From contig NZ_JANCLX010000039.1 of NCBI RefSeq assembly GCF_024295805.1, positions 1 through 64,000 of the forward strand: 64,000 bases of DNA, given 5' to 3'. How positions within the stretch are numbered: position 1 is the first letter of the stretch; each line of letters begins with the position of its first letter. The notes below the pieces were generated by a model. The model was given only the letters and a program-made list of their open reading frames with translations, was not told the DNA's origin and did no database searches. Of this stretch, positions 48,501-56,927 are shown piece after piece. Source of the stretch: Streptomyces cucumeris. Lineage in GTDB: Bacteria; Actinomycetota; Actinomycetes; Streptomycetales; Streptomycetaceae. The translations under genes and the position numbers were made by a program.

Positions 48501-50348
48501 TCACCGCTCGGGGCGGCGGGACTTCACCAGGAGGACGGTGCCACCGGTCAGGAGCGCGACGCTGAGCGCGCCGAGTCCCGCGAGCACGGCGCCGCGGCCC
48601 GTCTCGGCGAGCTCGGGCGGCCGGTGGTGGGACTGGTGGTCACCGTCCTCCTGTCCGCCCTTGTCATAGCCGCCGTCGTCGCCGGTCCCGGTGTCTCCGG
48701 TGTCACCGGTCCCGGTGTCGCCGGTGTCACCGGGGTCGGTGGTGCCGGGGTCTTCCAGACCGGGGTCCTCGGTGCCGGTTCCGGTGTCTCCGGTGTCACC
48801 GGGATCGGTGGCGTCAGGGTCCTCCGTGCCCGGGTCTTCGAGGCCCGGGTCTTCGGTGGCCGGGTCTTCAAGGCCGGGGTCCTCGGTGGCCGGGTCCTCG
48901 GTGCCGGTTCCGGTGTCGCCCGTGTCACCGGGCTCGGTGGCATCGGGATCCTCCAGGCCCGGGTCCGTCGTACCGGGGTCCTCGACTCCGGTGTCGGTCT
49001 CGGGATCGATGCTGACCCCGGTGTCCTCGTCGTCACCGGTGCCGTCCGTGCCGGAGTCCTCCGGTGTGGTCTCGGACGTGGTCCCGGTGTCGTCCCCGTT
49101 CTCCGTCCCGGTGTCCGTGCTGGGCGGCACCGGGGCGGGGCTCTCCTCCGCGGTCCCGCTGCCACTGCCGCTGCCACTGCCTGACGACGCGGACGGACTC
49201 GGGCTCGGAGCCGACGGCTTCACGCGGGGCGAGGTCAGCCCCCGGGTGGACGGCGCGCTCGGGGCGGCCGTGGCCTTGGTGTCGTCAGGGTTCGCGGTAC
49301 CGCTGGTGCTGCCGGAGTCCGCCGTACCGCCGGTACCGCCGGAGTCTCCCGCACCGCCGGGGTCAGACGTACCGCCCGTACCACCGGAGTCCACCTTGCC
49401 GCCGTTGTCACCCGTACCACCAGGGTCCGCCGTGCCACCAGTAGCGCCGGGATCCGCCGTACCGCCCGTACCACCAGGATCCGCCGTACCCCCGGTACCG
49501 CCGGGATCCACCTTGCCGCCGTTGTCACCCGTACCACCAGGGTCCGCCGTGCCACCGGTGCCACCGGTGTCTCCCGCACCGCCGGGGTCCGCCGTACCGC
49601 CCGTACCGCCAGAATCCTTGGGCGGCGTCGTGGCATCGGAGCCGGTGCCGTCCGTTCCGTCCGTCCCGCCGGAGGCATCCGCATCCGCATCCGCATCCGT
49701 GTCGCCGACGCTGAACTCGTAGTCGTTGGACTGCCCGACCCAGTCGCCGTCGTCCTCGCGGCGCTGAACGGCGATGACGTTGGCCGTCACCTTCCCGCTC
49801 GACGCGGCAGCGCCGAAGCGGGTCCGCACCGGTACGTCCACGGTCTTGCCCGCGGGCACGGTGAAGCCGGCGAACCGGTCGTCGAAGACCCCGAGGTTCT
49901 CGTCCTGGTCCGTCGTCTCGAAGGAGACCGGCCGCCAGGTGCCGCCGTCGGCCGTCCGGTCCAGGAACTCGAAGCCGATGTCCTCGGGCCGCAGCGCACG
50001 GGCCCGGTCGACGAGCACGGCGATGGGGTGGACGGCCCGGCAGCCGGTGTCCGTGGTGTTGCGCAGCTCCAGGTACCAGGTGCGCCAGCCGCCGCCGCGC
50101 GCGTAGCGGTCCGGCCCGTCGTGGAGGCGGGCGGCGATCGGGAACTCCGTGCTGCCCTGGCCGCCGCAGACCGGCGCGGCCACCGCCGCGGCCCCGGGTC
50201 TGGTGTCCGCGCCGGTGCCGGCGGATCTGGGCTCGGCCTCGGTGTCGGCCGCGTCCGCGTGGGGCGCGAGCCCGTACAGAGCCGGGACGAGCGCGATCGC
50301 GGCCGCCGGGAGGACGGCGCGCAGGGACAGTGCGGTGGAACGGCGCAT
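48501..50348 (-). CDS. Repeat-rich LAETG wall-anchored surface protein
   Basis: 615 aa. Signal peptide (1-33, ends PHADA), a globular N-terminal domain (about 58-215), then about 360 residues of repeats: GGTGGTADPG-type units and EDPGLEDPGTEDP / GDTGDTGTG-type units, acidic and probably extended. The C-terminal sorting signal is LAETG at 580-584, a hydrophobic helix and the tail SRRPER. Class E sortases recognise LAxTG, and one is encoded at 56030-56860. The stalk would project the N-terminal domain from the wall. Confidence 0.9.
   Translation of the reverse strand: MRRSTALSLRAVLPAAAIALVPALYGLAPHADAADTEAEPRSAGTGADTRPGAAAVAAPVCGGQGSTEFPIAARLHDGPDRYARGGGWRTWYLELRNTTDTGCRAVHPIAVLVDRARALRPEDIGFEFLDRTADGGTWRPVSFETTDQDENLGVFDDRFAGFTVPAGKTVDVPVRTRFGAAASSGKVTANVIAVQRREDDGDWVGQSNDYEFSVGDTDADADADASGGTDGTDGTGSDATTPPKDSGGTGGTADPGGAGDTGGTGGTADPGGTGDNGGKVDPGGTGGTADPGGTGGTADPGATGGTADPGGTGDNGGKVDSGGTGGTSDPGGAGDSGGTGGTADSGSTSGTANPDDTKATAAPSAPSTRGLTSPRVKPSAPSPSPSASSGSGSGSGSGTAEESPAPVPPSTDTGTENGDDTGTTSETTPEDSGTDGTGDDEDTGVSIDPETDTGVEDPGTTDPGLEDPDATEPGDTGDTGTGTEDPATEDPGLEDPATEDPGLEDPGTEDPDATDPGDTGDTGTGTEDPGLEDPGTTDPGDTGDTGTGDTGDTGTGDDGGYDKGGQEDGDHQSHHRPPELAETGRGAVLAGLGALSVALLTGGTVLLVKSRRPER
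48670..49640. repeat. In-gene tandem repeats encoding the Gly/Thr/Asp/Pro stalk
   Basis: Degenerate 9- to 39-base units. The 48690-48990 part encodes (E/D)DPG(L/T) and GDTGDTG units; the 49320-49620 part encodes GGTGGTADPG and DNGGKVD units, with a larger duplicated block around 49383-49440 and 49500-49560. Such arrays are prone to length variation between strains. Confidence 0.85.
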
Positions 50349-50515
50349 GAGTGAACCTCTGGAGTCCTACGGCGTTTCCCCGAGCAGTCCGTTCCCTTCC
50401 ACCTCCGCACGGCGACACACCGCGAAGAGCGCCGATTGCCCTCGTCTGGCGGTCAACAACCCACACGATCGGCCCAGTCGGACCCGCCCCGGCTCGCCCC
50501 CGGGTCAGCCCCGGG

Positions 50516-51619
50516 TCAGCCGCGGGCGAAGAGCGGCGCGAGTACGAGTTCGGCCGCGCCCTCCACCACCGCGCGGTTGCCGCGCTCCACCACCTCCACC
50601 GGGACGATGGGGCGGCCGGCCCGTGCCGAGTCCTCGGCCAGCGCCGTGGAGACCCCGCGGACGTACGGGGCGGGGTCGGCCAGCACCACCCGGCCGCCGA
50701 GCAGCACCCGGTCGATGTCGAGCAGCCGCACCAGGTTGGTTGCGCCGACGCCGAGCAGCCGGGCCGCCACACCCGTCTCGCCGCCCGCGACGGCGGCGAG
50801 GCACAGCGCCTCCAGACAGCCGTGGTTACCGCAGCCGCAGCGCGGTCCGTCGAGCTGGATCACCTGGTGGCCGAACTCCCCCGCGTCCGTCCGCGCGCCC
50901 CGGTAGACGCCTCCGCCGAGCACGAGTCCGGCGCCGAGGCCGGTGCCCAGGTGGAGATAGGCGGAGGACTCGGCGGTCCCCAGGCCGAGCGCGGCGGCGT
51001 TGGTGTCCTTGTCGAGCACGACGGGGATGCCGAGCCGCCGCTCCAGCGCGTCGCGCAGCCGGAAGCCGTCCCACTGGGGGAAGCCGGTGACGCGGTGCAG
51101 CACCCCGGAATCGTGATCGAGCGGACCGGGCGCGGCGACGCCCACGCCGAGCAGCCCGCCGTCCGCGGCCAGCAGCTCACCCGCATCCTCGATCAGCGCC
51201 CGGACCTGCGTCGAGGCGGCGGTCAGCGCCCGCTCGGCCCCCGCGCCGAAGTCGAAGTCGGCGGTCCGTACGGCCACCGGGGTGCCCGCGAGGTCGACGA
51301 GGACGGCCGTCAGCTCATCGCGGTCGAGGTGCAGCCCGATGGCGTGGCGGGCGCCGGGGACCAGCCGGAGCACGGTGCGCGGCTTGCCGCCGGTGGAGGG
51401 GCGGTGCCCGGCCTCGGCGGCGAGACCCTCCGCCCTCAGCCGGGCGGTGATCTTGCTGACGGCCTGTGGGGTGAGGCCGGTGTGGGCGGCCAGCTCCAGC
51501 CGGCTGGCGCCGTCCTCGCCCGCGGCCCGCAGCAGACCGAGGACCAGCGCGGCATTGTGGCTGCGCAGGGCGGACAGATTGGCGCCGGGTCCGGCCGCCC
51601 CGGAGATGGAACCGTTCAC
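50516..51619 (-). CDS. ROK-family transcriptional repressor
   Basis: 367 aa. N-terminal winged HTH (LRSHNAALVLGLLRAAGEDG, LTPQAVSKITARLRAEGL) and C-terminal ROK domain with GVAAPGPLD, DKDTNAAALG, and the zinc-binding CGCGNHGCLEALC (about 267-279). It likely senses a sugar or sugar phosphate. Divergent from the oxidoreductase gene at 51676; a partly palindromic operator lies between them. Confidence 0.93.
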   Translation of the reverse strand: MNGSISGAAGPGANLSALRSHNAALVLGLLRAAGEDGASRLELAAHTGLTPQAVSKITARLRAEGLAAEAGHRPSTGGKPRTVLRLVPGARHAIGLHLDRDELTAVLVDLAGTPVAVRTADFDFGAGAERALTAASTQVRALIEDAGELLAADGGLLGVGVAAPGPLDHDSGVLHRVTGFPQWDGFRLRDALERRLGIPVVLDKDTNAAALGLGTAESSAYLHLGTGLGAGLVLGGGVYRGARTDAGEFGHQVIQLDGPRCGCGNHGCLEALCLAAVAGGETGVAARLLGVGATNLVRLLDIDRVLLGGRVVLADPAPYVRGVSTALAEDSARAGRPIVPVEVVERGNRAVVEGAAELVLAPLFARG

Positions 51620-51642
51620 CTTTCCATTGTGGCGCGCGCTTG

Positions 51643-51669
51643 CACTTTCGCAACAGCGTTGTCAAAGTG
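51643..51669. promoter_or_regulatory. Candidate ROK operator/divergent promoter
   Basis: A 27-base imperfect palindrome, CACTTTCGCAAC-N3-GTTGTCAAAGTG (10 of 12 arm positions match), in the 56-base gap between ROK and oxidoreductase starts. TTGCAC at 51640-51645 and CAAAGT at 51663-51668, 17 bases apart, may be the oxidoreductase promoter; the ATG at 51676 would then be close to a leaderless start. Confidence 0.6.
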
Positions 51670-51675
51670 GCTGTC

Positions 51676-52776
51676 ATGGACGACCACCACAACAGCGCCT
51701 TCCGCGTAGCACTGATCGGCTACGGCCTGGCGGGCTCCGTCTTCCACGCGCCCTTGATCGCCGCGACCGACGGTCTGGTCCTGGACACCGTCGTCACCTC
51801 CAGCGCCGAGCGGCAGCGGCAGGCCCGCGCCGAGTTCCCCGGTGTGCGCCTGGTGGACTCGGCCGATGAGCTGTGGGGCCGCGCGGACGAGCTGGACCTG
51901 ATCGTCATCGCCTCCCCGAACCGCACCCATGTGCCGCTCGCCCGCGCGGCGCTTGAGGCGGGGCTGCCGGTCGTGGTGGACAAACCGCTCGCCGCGACCG
52001 CCGCCGAGGCGGAGGAGCTGGCCGCGCTCGCGGACGCGCGCGGGCTGCTGCTGAGCGTCTTCCAGAACCGCCGCTGGGACAACGACTTCCGTACCCTGCG
52101 GAAGCTGATCGCCGACGGCACACTCGGCAGCGTCCAGCGCTTCGAGTCCCGCTTCGAGCGGTGGCGGCCGCAGCTCAAGGGCGGCTGGCGGGAGTCGGGC
52201 GACCCGGCCGAGGTCGGCGGACTCCTCTACGACCTGGGCAGCCATCTGGTCGACCAGGCGCTGACCCTCTTCGGCCCGGTGCTCTCCGTCTACGCCGAGG
52301 TGGACGTACGCCGTCCCGGGGCGCGGACCGACGACGACACCTTCATCGCGCTCACCCACGCCGACGGCGTCCGCTCCCACCTCTGGATGAGCGCCACCAC
52401 CGCCCAGCTCGGTCCGCGCTTCCGGGTGCTGGGCAGTGCGGCGGGCTATGTGAAGTACGGCCTCGACCCGCAGGAGGCCGCCCTCCGCGAGGGGCTGCGC
52501 CCCGGCGGTCCGGACACCGGCCCGTGGGGCGCCGAACCGGAGAGCGCCTGGGGGCGGCTGGGCGCGGGAGAGTCACCGCTGACCGGGGGCGGCACCCCCG
52601 TCGCGACCCTGCCCGGCGCCTACCCGGCCTACTACGCGGGCGTGGCCGCCGCCCTGCGCGACGGCGGCCGTCCACCGGTCACCGCCGCCGAGGCCGCGGC
52701 GGCCCTGCGCGTCCTGGAGGCGGCCCGGCTGTCGGCCGCCGAGCACCGTACGGTCCATCCGGAGGGCACGGCATGA
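51676..52776 (+). CDS. Gfo/Idh/MocA family oxidoreductase
   Basis: 366 aa. Rossmann N-terminus VALIGYGLAGSVFHAPLIAA, ASPNRTHVPLARAALEAGLP, then VDKPLA (EKP-like catalytic motif), and the C-terminal alpha/beta domain with DLGSHLVDQALTLFG (catalytic His). NAD(P)-dependent oxidation of a sugar or cyclitol is the family reaction. No Shine-Dalgarno sequence is evident. Regulated by the divergent ROK repressor, judging by context. Confidence 0.93.
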   Translation: MDDHHNSAFRVALIGYGLAGSVFHAPLIAATDGLVLDTVVTSSAERQRQARAEFPGVRLVDSADELWGRADELDLIVIASPNRTHVPLARAALEAGLPVVVDKPLAATAAEAEELAALADARGLLLSVFQNRRWDNDFRTLRKLIADGTLGSVQRFESRFERWRPQLKGGWRESGDPAEVGGLLYDLGSHLVDQALTLFGPVLSVYAEVDVRRPGARTDDDTFIALTHADGVRSHLWMSATTAQLGPRFRVLGSAAGYVKYGLDPQEAALREGLRPGGPDTGPWGAEPESAWGRLGAGESPLTGGGTPVATLPGAYPAYYAGVAAALRDGGRPPVTAAEAAAALRVLEAARLSAAEHRTVHPEGTA

Positions 52777-53285
52777 GCACGGAGCAGACCCCCGGCCGAC
52801 AGGCCGACGCCGACGGGGACGGTGACCTGATCGCCCGGCTGGAGGAGCAGGAGCGACGGCTGCGGCTGCCCCGGCTGGACAACGACGACGCCTGGCGGCT
52901 CGGCTGTCTGATCGCCGACCTCGCCCAGGAGCGCGGCGCGGCCGTCACCATCACGGTGCGCCGTGCCGGACAGCGCCTCTTCCACCGTGCGCTGCCCGGC
53001 ACCAGCGTGGACAACGACGCCTGGCTGGACCGCAAGTGCCAGGTGGTGGAGCGCTACGGCAACGCCTCGTACCTCGTCGGCGCCCGCTTCCGGGCCAAGG
53101 GCACCACCTTCGAGGAATCCTCCCGGCTGGACCCGGACCGCTACGCGGCCCACGGCGGCGCCTTCCCGCTGCATGTGACGGGCACCGGGGTCATCGGCGC
53201 GGTCGCGGTCTCGGGCCTTCCGCAGGCAGAGGACCACGCACTGGTGGTGGAGGCACTGGAACGCCATCTGTCGGCCACGGCCTGA
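52773..53285 (+). CDS. Heme-degrading-like/UPF0303 (HbpS/GlcG fold) protein
   Basis: 170 aa. LIARLEEQERRLRLPRLDND, GAAVTITVRRAGQRLFHRAL, DNDAWLDRKCQVVERYGNAS and GTGVIGAVAVSGLPQAEDHA fit the UPF0303/DUF336 family. The ATG overlaps the oxidoreductase stop (ATGA). Members are small cytoplasmic proteins; heme binding has been shown only for relatives. Confidence 0.87.
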   Translation: MSTEQTPGRQADADGDGDLIARLEEQERRLRLPRLDNDDAWRLGCLIADLAQERGAAVTITVRRAGQRLFHRALPGTSVDNDAWLDRKCQVVERYGNASYLVGARFRAKGTTFEESSRLDPDRYAAHGGAFPLHVTGTGVIGAVAVSGLPQAEDHALVVEALERHLSATA

Positions 53286-53301
53286 TGCCCGTAGGAGGAC
53301 G

Positions 53302-54192
53302 TCAGGTGTCCTCGCCTGCCTCTACGACCTTCTCGTAGCGCTGTTCGGCGGGCAGCGTGGGGTTCGCCGCCGCGGCGGGGTACGGCTTGGCCTGCTTCAG
53401 CGCCTCTTCGATCTCGGAGAGGCCGGAGCCGTTGAACTTCTGGGCCATACCTTCGACTTCATTGGCGGGCGGCAGGCTTTCACGCGTCTTTCCGTCGATT
53501 TCCCCCAGACCGACAGTGCCCTTGTCGTACGGCAGGACACCGCCGAGGACAGCGGCCTCGAAGCCCTGCACATCCTCATCCCAGACCAGGACGGCAATGT
53601 AGGCGTGCCCGGGCTCGATACGGGAGGTGCCGCGGAAGGTGAACTCCTGGGTACCGACGCCCTCCTCCCACCACAGGCCGGGCAGTTTCATGGTGAAGGA
53701 AGACGGCAGTCGGCGGGCCTCGGGGCGGTTGTAGAGGACATCGTCGATGACGACGCGGCCCGTACGGCCGACGTGCCCTTCGCCGCGTTTCTTCGCCGCG
53801 TCCGGGACAGGTTCGGTCTTCTCGTCGTCGACGTGGATGACCGCTACGTGATCCCCGTAGGAGACCCAGTCGGTCGTGTTCTCCAGCGGGTACCCGGCCA
53901 GAGCCTCGGCCCGCACCGGTCCGCGAGGCTTCCCGTCCGGGCTTGAGCCGAAGGTGCCGGACAGCGCCATCGCTCCCACCGCCACGGCGGCAACCCCGCA
54001 TACCAGCCCGGCCACGACGGCAGGCCGACGCACCGACCAGGAGGAGGTGTGCTTCACGGGGGTGTTGCGCGTGGACCGTACTTCGTCGGCCACCCGTGCG
54101 TGGACGCGCTCATCCACGTCTTCGGGGACCATGGCGTCGTGCGCCGGGTCCATCGACCCGAGCCTTTCACGCAGCCGTTCGATCGACGTCAC
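53302..54192 (-). CDS. Membrane-anchored anti-sigma-like protein
   Basis: 296 aa from GTG 54192. A short cytosolic N-terminus (LRERLGSMDPAHDAMVPED) precedes one transmembrane helix (about 57-79) and a large extracellular domain (TDWVSYGDHVAVIHVDDEK; KLPGLWWEEG). No zinc-binding HxxxCxxC is visible. The start overlaps the ECF sigma gene stop (GTGA), which supports an anti-sigma or signalling partner. The extracellular domain is not recognised. Confidence 0.78.
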   Translation of the reverse strand: MTSIERLRERLGSMDPAHDAMVPEDVDERVHARVADEVRSTRNTPVKHTSSWSVRRPAVVAGLVCGVAAVAVGAMALSGTFGSSPDGKPRGPVRAEALAGYPLENTTDWVSYGDHVAVIHVDDEKTEPVPDAAKKRGEGHVGRTGRVVIDDVLYNRPEARRLPSSFTMKLPGLWWEEGVGTQEFTFRGTSRIEPGHAYIAVLVWDEDVQGFEAAVLGGVLPYDKGTVGLGEIDGKTRESLPPANEVEGMAQKFNGSGLSEIEEALKQAKPYPAAAANPTLPAEQRYEKVVEAGEDT

Positions 54193-54671
54193 GTTGCTTC
54201 CCCTAACTCTCTCTCGAGGCGTCTGCGCGCTCGGTGCAGGCGCAAGGTCATGGCAGGCGTGGAACAGCCGGCTGCTCGCGCGGCGTGCGCGGGGCTCAGC
54301 CCCTCCCACGCGATCAGCAGCACTGCCTCACGTTCGGCGTCGCTCAAGCAGCCCAGCGCCGCCAGTGCACCGCTGCGCGCGGCAGTCTGCTCCTCGGCGC
54401 TGTCGGCAACCGGCAGCGTCACAGGCGTCGGGGATCCAGTACCTCGGTGAACGTGCGCCAGGGTGCGCGCCACCACGTGCCGGGCGATGCCGTACAGCCA
54501 GGGCAGGGCGGGGCCGCGCAGGCTGTGGCGTGAGGCCCAGGCCTGGCTGAATACTTCGGCCAGCGCGTCCTCGGCGTCCCGCTCGGGCATGCGCCGCATG
54601 AGGTAGCGCCAGACCTGGTGCCGGTGTTCGCGGTAGACACCCTCGAACCAGACACTGCCGCGCTGCCCCAC
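54189..54671 (-). CDS. ECF-type RNA polymerase sigma factor
   Basis: 160 aa from GTG 54671 (GAGGGGG upstream), chosen over a GTG 36 bases earlier. Region 2 is YREHRHQVWRYLMRRMPERD and AEDALAEVFSQAWASR; region 4 is LGCLSDAEREAVLLIAWEGL and SPAHAARAAGCSTPAMTLRL. Co-transcribed with the membrane protein gene. It probably responds to an envelope signal. Confidence 0.92.
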   Translation of the reverse strand: MGQRGSVWFEGVYREHRHQVWRYLMRRMPERDAEDALAEVFSQAWASRHSLRGPALPWLYGIARHVVARTLAHVHRGTGSPTPVTLPVADSAEEQTAARSGALAALGCLSDAEREAVLLIAWEGLSPAHAARAAGCSTPAMTLRLHRARRRLERELGEAT

Positions 54672-54847
54672 CTGTCCCCCTCGGGTCTCAGCCGCCCGAT
54701 GCCGCACCGGGCTTGTGTCTCCTCTGTGCGCCGCGGGCGGCCGTTTCTTTCACCCGCCCGGAAGAATGGTCAGTACGCGCGGTTGATCGCCGAGGTGTCG
54801 TCGTCGCATTCGACATAGTGCGGCCCGTGCCGGGCCGGGCCGCGGCG

Positions 54848-55516
54848 TCAGCTCGTACCGCGGTGCAGCAGGGCCCGCTCCACCGCTGTCCAGGTGGTGC
54901 TGGTCGCGAGGTACAGACCCGCCGCCAGCGGGACCAGTGCCGCGGTGAGCACGGTTCCGAAGGACAGCAGCGGCAGCACACGGGCCAGACCCGGCGCGCC
55001 GGGCACGGGCGTTTTGCGGGCGCGCCACCAGGTCCATGTCGCCACCGCCGCGATCAGCCCGAAGAGGGACAGGTAGACCAGGCCCTGCGAACCGTCCAGC
55101 GCACCGTCCCACCGGCCGCCCAGCGGGGCACCCATCAGTGTGTGGTCCAGCAGGTCACCGGCGCCGCTGCCGGTGGAGAAGACGTGGTACATGACGAAGA
55201 AGACGGGGAGTTGGACGAGGGCCGGGAGGCAGCCCGCCATCGGCGAGGCGCCCTCCTTGGCCCGCAACTCGCCCAGGGCGCGCCGCAGCCGCTCGGGGTC
55301 GTCGCGGTGGCGGCGGCTCAGTTCGGCGAACCGCGGGGCGAGTCGGGCGCGTGCCTTCTCCCCGCGCACCGCCGCACGGGTCAGCGGGTGGAGCGCGGCG
55401 CGGACGCAGAGGGTGAAGACCACGATCGCGGCGGCCGTGGCGGACGCCCCGAACAGCGGGTCGAGCCGGTCGGCGAGGGTGGACAGCAGACTGCCGAGGA
55501 AGGAGAAGAGGGACAA
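54848..55516 (-). CDS. yidC: YidC/Oxa1-type membrane insertase
   Basis: 222 aa from TTG 55516 with GGAG upstream; the longer frame begins with an Arg-rich non-conserved stretch. About five membrane helices. RGEKARARLAPRFAELSRRH is the basic cytosolic loop, and GCLPALVQLPVFFVMYHVFS the conserved TM segment. It inserts membrane proteins alone or with SecYEG. This is a short second copy, probably not the essential one encoded near rpmH. Confidence 0.85.
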   Translation of the reverse strand: MSLFSFLGSLLSTLADRLDPLFGASATAAAIVVFTLCVRAALHPLTRAAVRGEKARARLAPRFAELSRRHRDDPERLRRALGELRAKEGASPMAGCLPALVQLPVFFVMYHVFSTGSGAGDLLDHTLMGAPLGGRWDGALDGSQGLVYLSLFGLIAAVATWTWWRARKTPVPGAPGLARVLPLLSFGTVLTAALVPLAAGLYLATSTTWTAVERALLHRGTS

Positions 55517-55637
55517 AGGAGAACTCCGCGGATCTCGTCGTGCCGGACGGCCGGATGGCCGGATGGGATGGATCGGCGTGACGAACCGCGCGGCGTGGCG
55601 GTACGGATGAGGGGGCGCCGGTGACGCCTTCGGACTC

Positions 55638-55964
55638 CTACGCCTGCGCGGCCGTCTGCGGACGACGGCCCGGCGCTCGCGGCCTCGGACGTCCCGAGGC
55701 GTCCGGGTCCCGCTGTGGAAGGAAGGCGGTACGCCGCTCACGGTCCCTGATCGCGGTGCGGATCCGGCCCGGCGGTGTGGGCACCCGGCCGTGGGAGGCC
55801 AGCAGCACGCAGGTCAGCAGCGCGGCGGCGAGGGCGGCGGTGGCGGCCGTGGTGGCGGCGAACGCGACGGCGCTCACCAGACCGGTCTGGGCCAGCAGGG
55901 CCCCGGTCAGCAGGAACAGACACACGCCCAGGTGCATCCGCAGCCGCTCGAACCGGTGGGTCAT
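55638..55964 (-). CDS. Small membrane protein, DUF6412-like
   Basis: 108 aa. Two membrane segments (about 11-30 and 33-55) and an Arg/Pro-rich cytosolic tail. GGGGGAG before ATG 55964. It precedes the YidC-like gene on the same strand by 121 bases, a pairing seen in Streptomyces. Function unknown. Confidence 0.75.
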   Translation of the reverse strand: MTHRFERLRMHLGVCLFLLTGALLAQTGLVSAVAFAATTAATAALAAALLTCVLLASHGRVPTPPGRIRTAIRDRERRTAFLPQRDPDASGRPRPRAPGRRPQTAAQA

Positions 55965-56029
55965 CCCGCCGCTCCCCCTGTCCGTTGCCCGTTCGCTTCC
56001 GTGCCGTCCAGTGTAGGCGCCCGCGCGCA

Positions 56030-56860
56030 CTACCCCGCCGTGCGTGGTACGGCCGTCTTCAGCCGCCCCCACACCACCAGCCGGTAGCGGGAGGTGAATT
56101 CGGGGGTGCAGGTGGTGAGGGTGAGGTAGTAGCCCGGTTCGGTGAAGCGCTGCCCCGGATGGGCCGAGCTGTACGGCACCTTCGCGGTCACCGTGCCGTC
56201 GCGGGGCGAGGTCCGCGGCAGGGTGCGCTCCACCACATAGGTGTAGCGGGCCGCCGCGGTGTCGATGCGCACGGTGTCCCCCCGGCGCACCTCGTCGAGC
56301 TGCCGGAACGGTTCGCCGTGGGTGTTGCGGTGCCCGGCGAGCGCGACGTTCCCCGCCTGTCCCGGCTGGGCGGTGCCCGGATAGTGGCCCACGTAGCCCC
56401 GGTTGAGCACGGCCGACCGGCTGACGCCCTCGGCGACCGGGACCGTCAGCCCGATCCGCGGGATGCGCAGCACGGCGTAGGACTGGTCCCGCCGCGGGGC
56501 GCGGGCGGTCCCACCGGAGTCCTGCCCGGTGCGGGTGGCGCCGGCACGGTCGCGCTCCGGGCCCCGCCCGGCCGGTCCCGAGCCCGAGGGGTCCGCGTCC
56601 GGCGCGGAGCCGTCCGGACCCCGCGTACGCCACTCCCGCTCCAGGGCCGCCACCTCGCGCTGGGCGCCCTGCCGCGCCTGGCGGTTGGTCCACCACACCT
56701 GGTGGACGACGAAGAGCAGCATGACGACCCCCAGGGTGACCGCGAGCTCACCCCCGGTCCACAGCACCCGGGCGGCCGTCGCGCGCCGCCCCCGGCCCCG
56801 CCCCGCGGCGCCCCGCCGTAACCGCCGCTGCCGCGGCCCCTGGCCTCGTTGACGTCGCAC
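56030..56860 (-). CDS. srtE: Class E sortase
   Basis: 276 aa from GTG 56860 (GGAGGGAG upstream). Basic N-terminus, one membrane helix (about 38-55), a polar linker, then the barrel with catalytic His177 (ALAGHRNTHG), Cys251 (TLTTCTPEF) and Arg in SRYR. YVGHYPGTAQPGQAGNVALA is a class E marker. Class E enzymes attach LAxTG proteins such as chaplins to the wall; the LAETG protein at 48501-50348 is a likely substrate. Confidence 0.93.
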   Translation of the reverse strand: MRRQRGQGPRQRRLRRGAAGRGRGRRATAARVLWTGGELAVTLGVVMLLFVVHQVWWTNRQARQGAQREVAALEREWRTRGPDGSAPDADPSGSGPAGRGPERDRAGATRTGQDSGGTARAPRRDQSYAVLRIPRIGLTVPVAEGVSRSAVLNRGYVGHYPGTAQPGQAGNVALAGHRNTHGEPFRQLDEVRRGDTVRIDTAAARYTYVVERTLPRTSPRDGTVTAKVPYSSAHPGQRFTEPGYYLTLTTCTPEFTSRYRLVVWGRLKTAVPRTAG

Positions 56861-56927
56861 AGCGGTCTCCCTCCGGGGAGGGGCACCATAGGGCCTGCCG
56901 TCCGCACCCGCCAGAGACGCGCGCCGG

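Noticed and set aside
48670..49640. Regularly spaced short repeats that might suggest a CRISPR array
   Set aside because: The repeats are in frame within one long coding sequence, are degenerate multiples of three, and encode Gly/Thr/Asp/Pro units of a surface stalk. There are no unique spacers of constant length and no cas genes.
54672..54707. Longer ECF sigma reading with GTG at 54707
   Set aside because: The GTG at 54671 has a clear GAGGGGG site and begins next to the conserved region 2; the 12 extra residues are not family-like.
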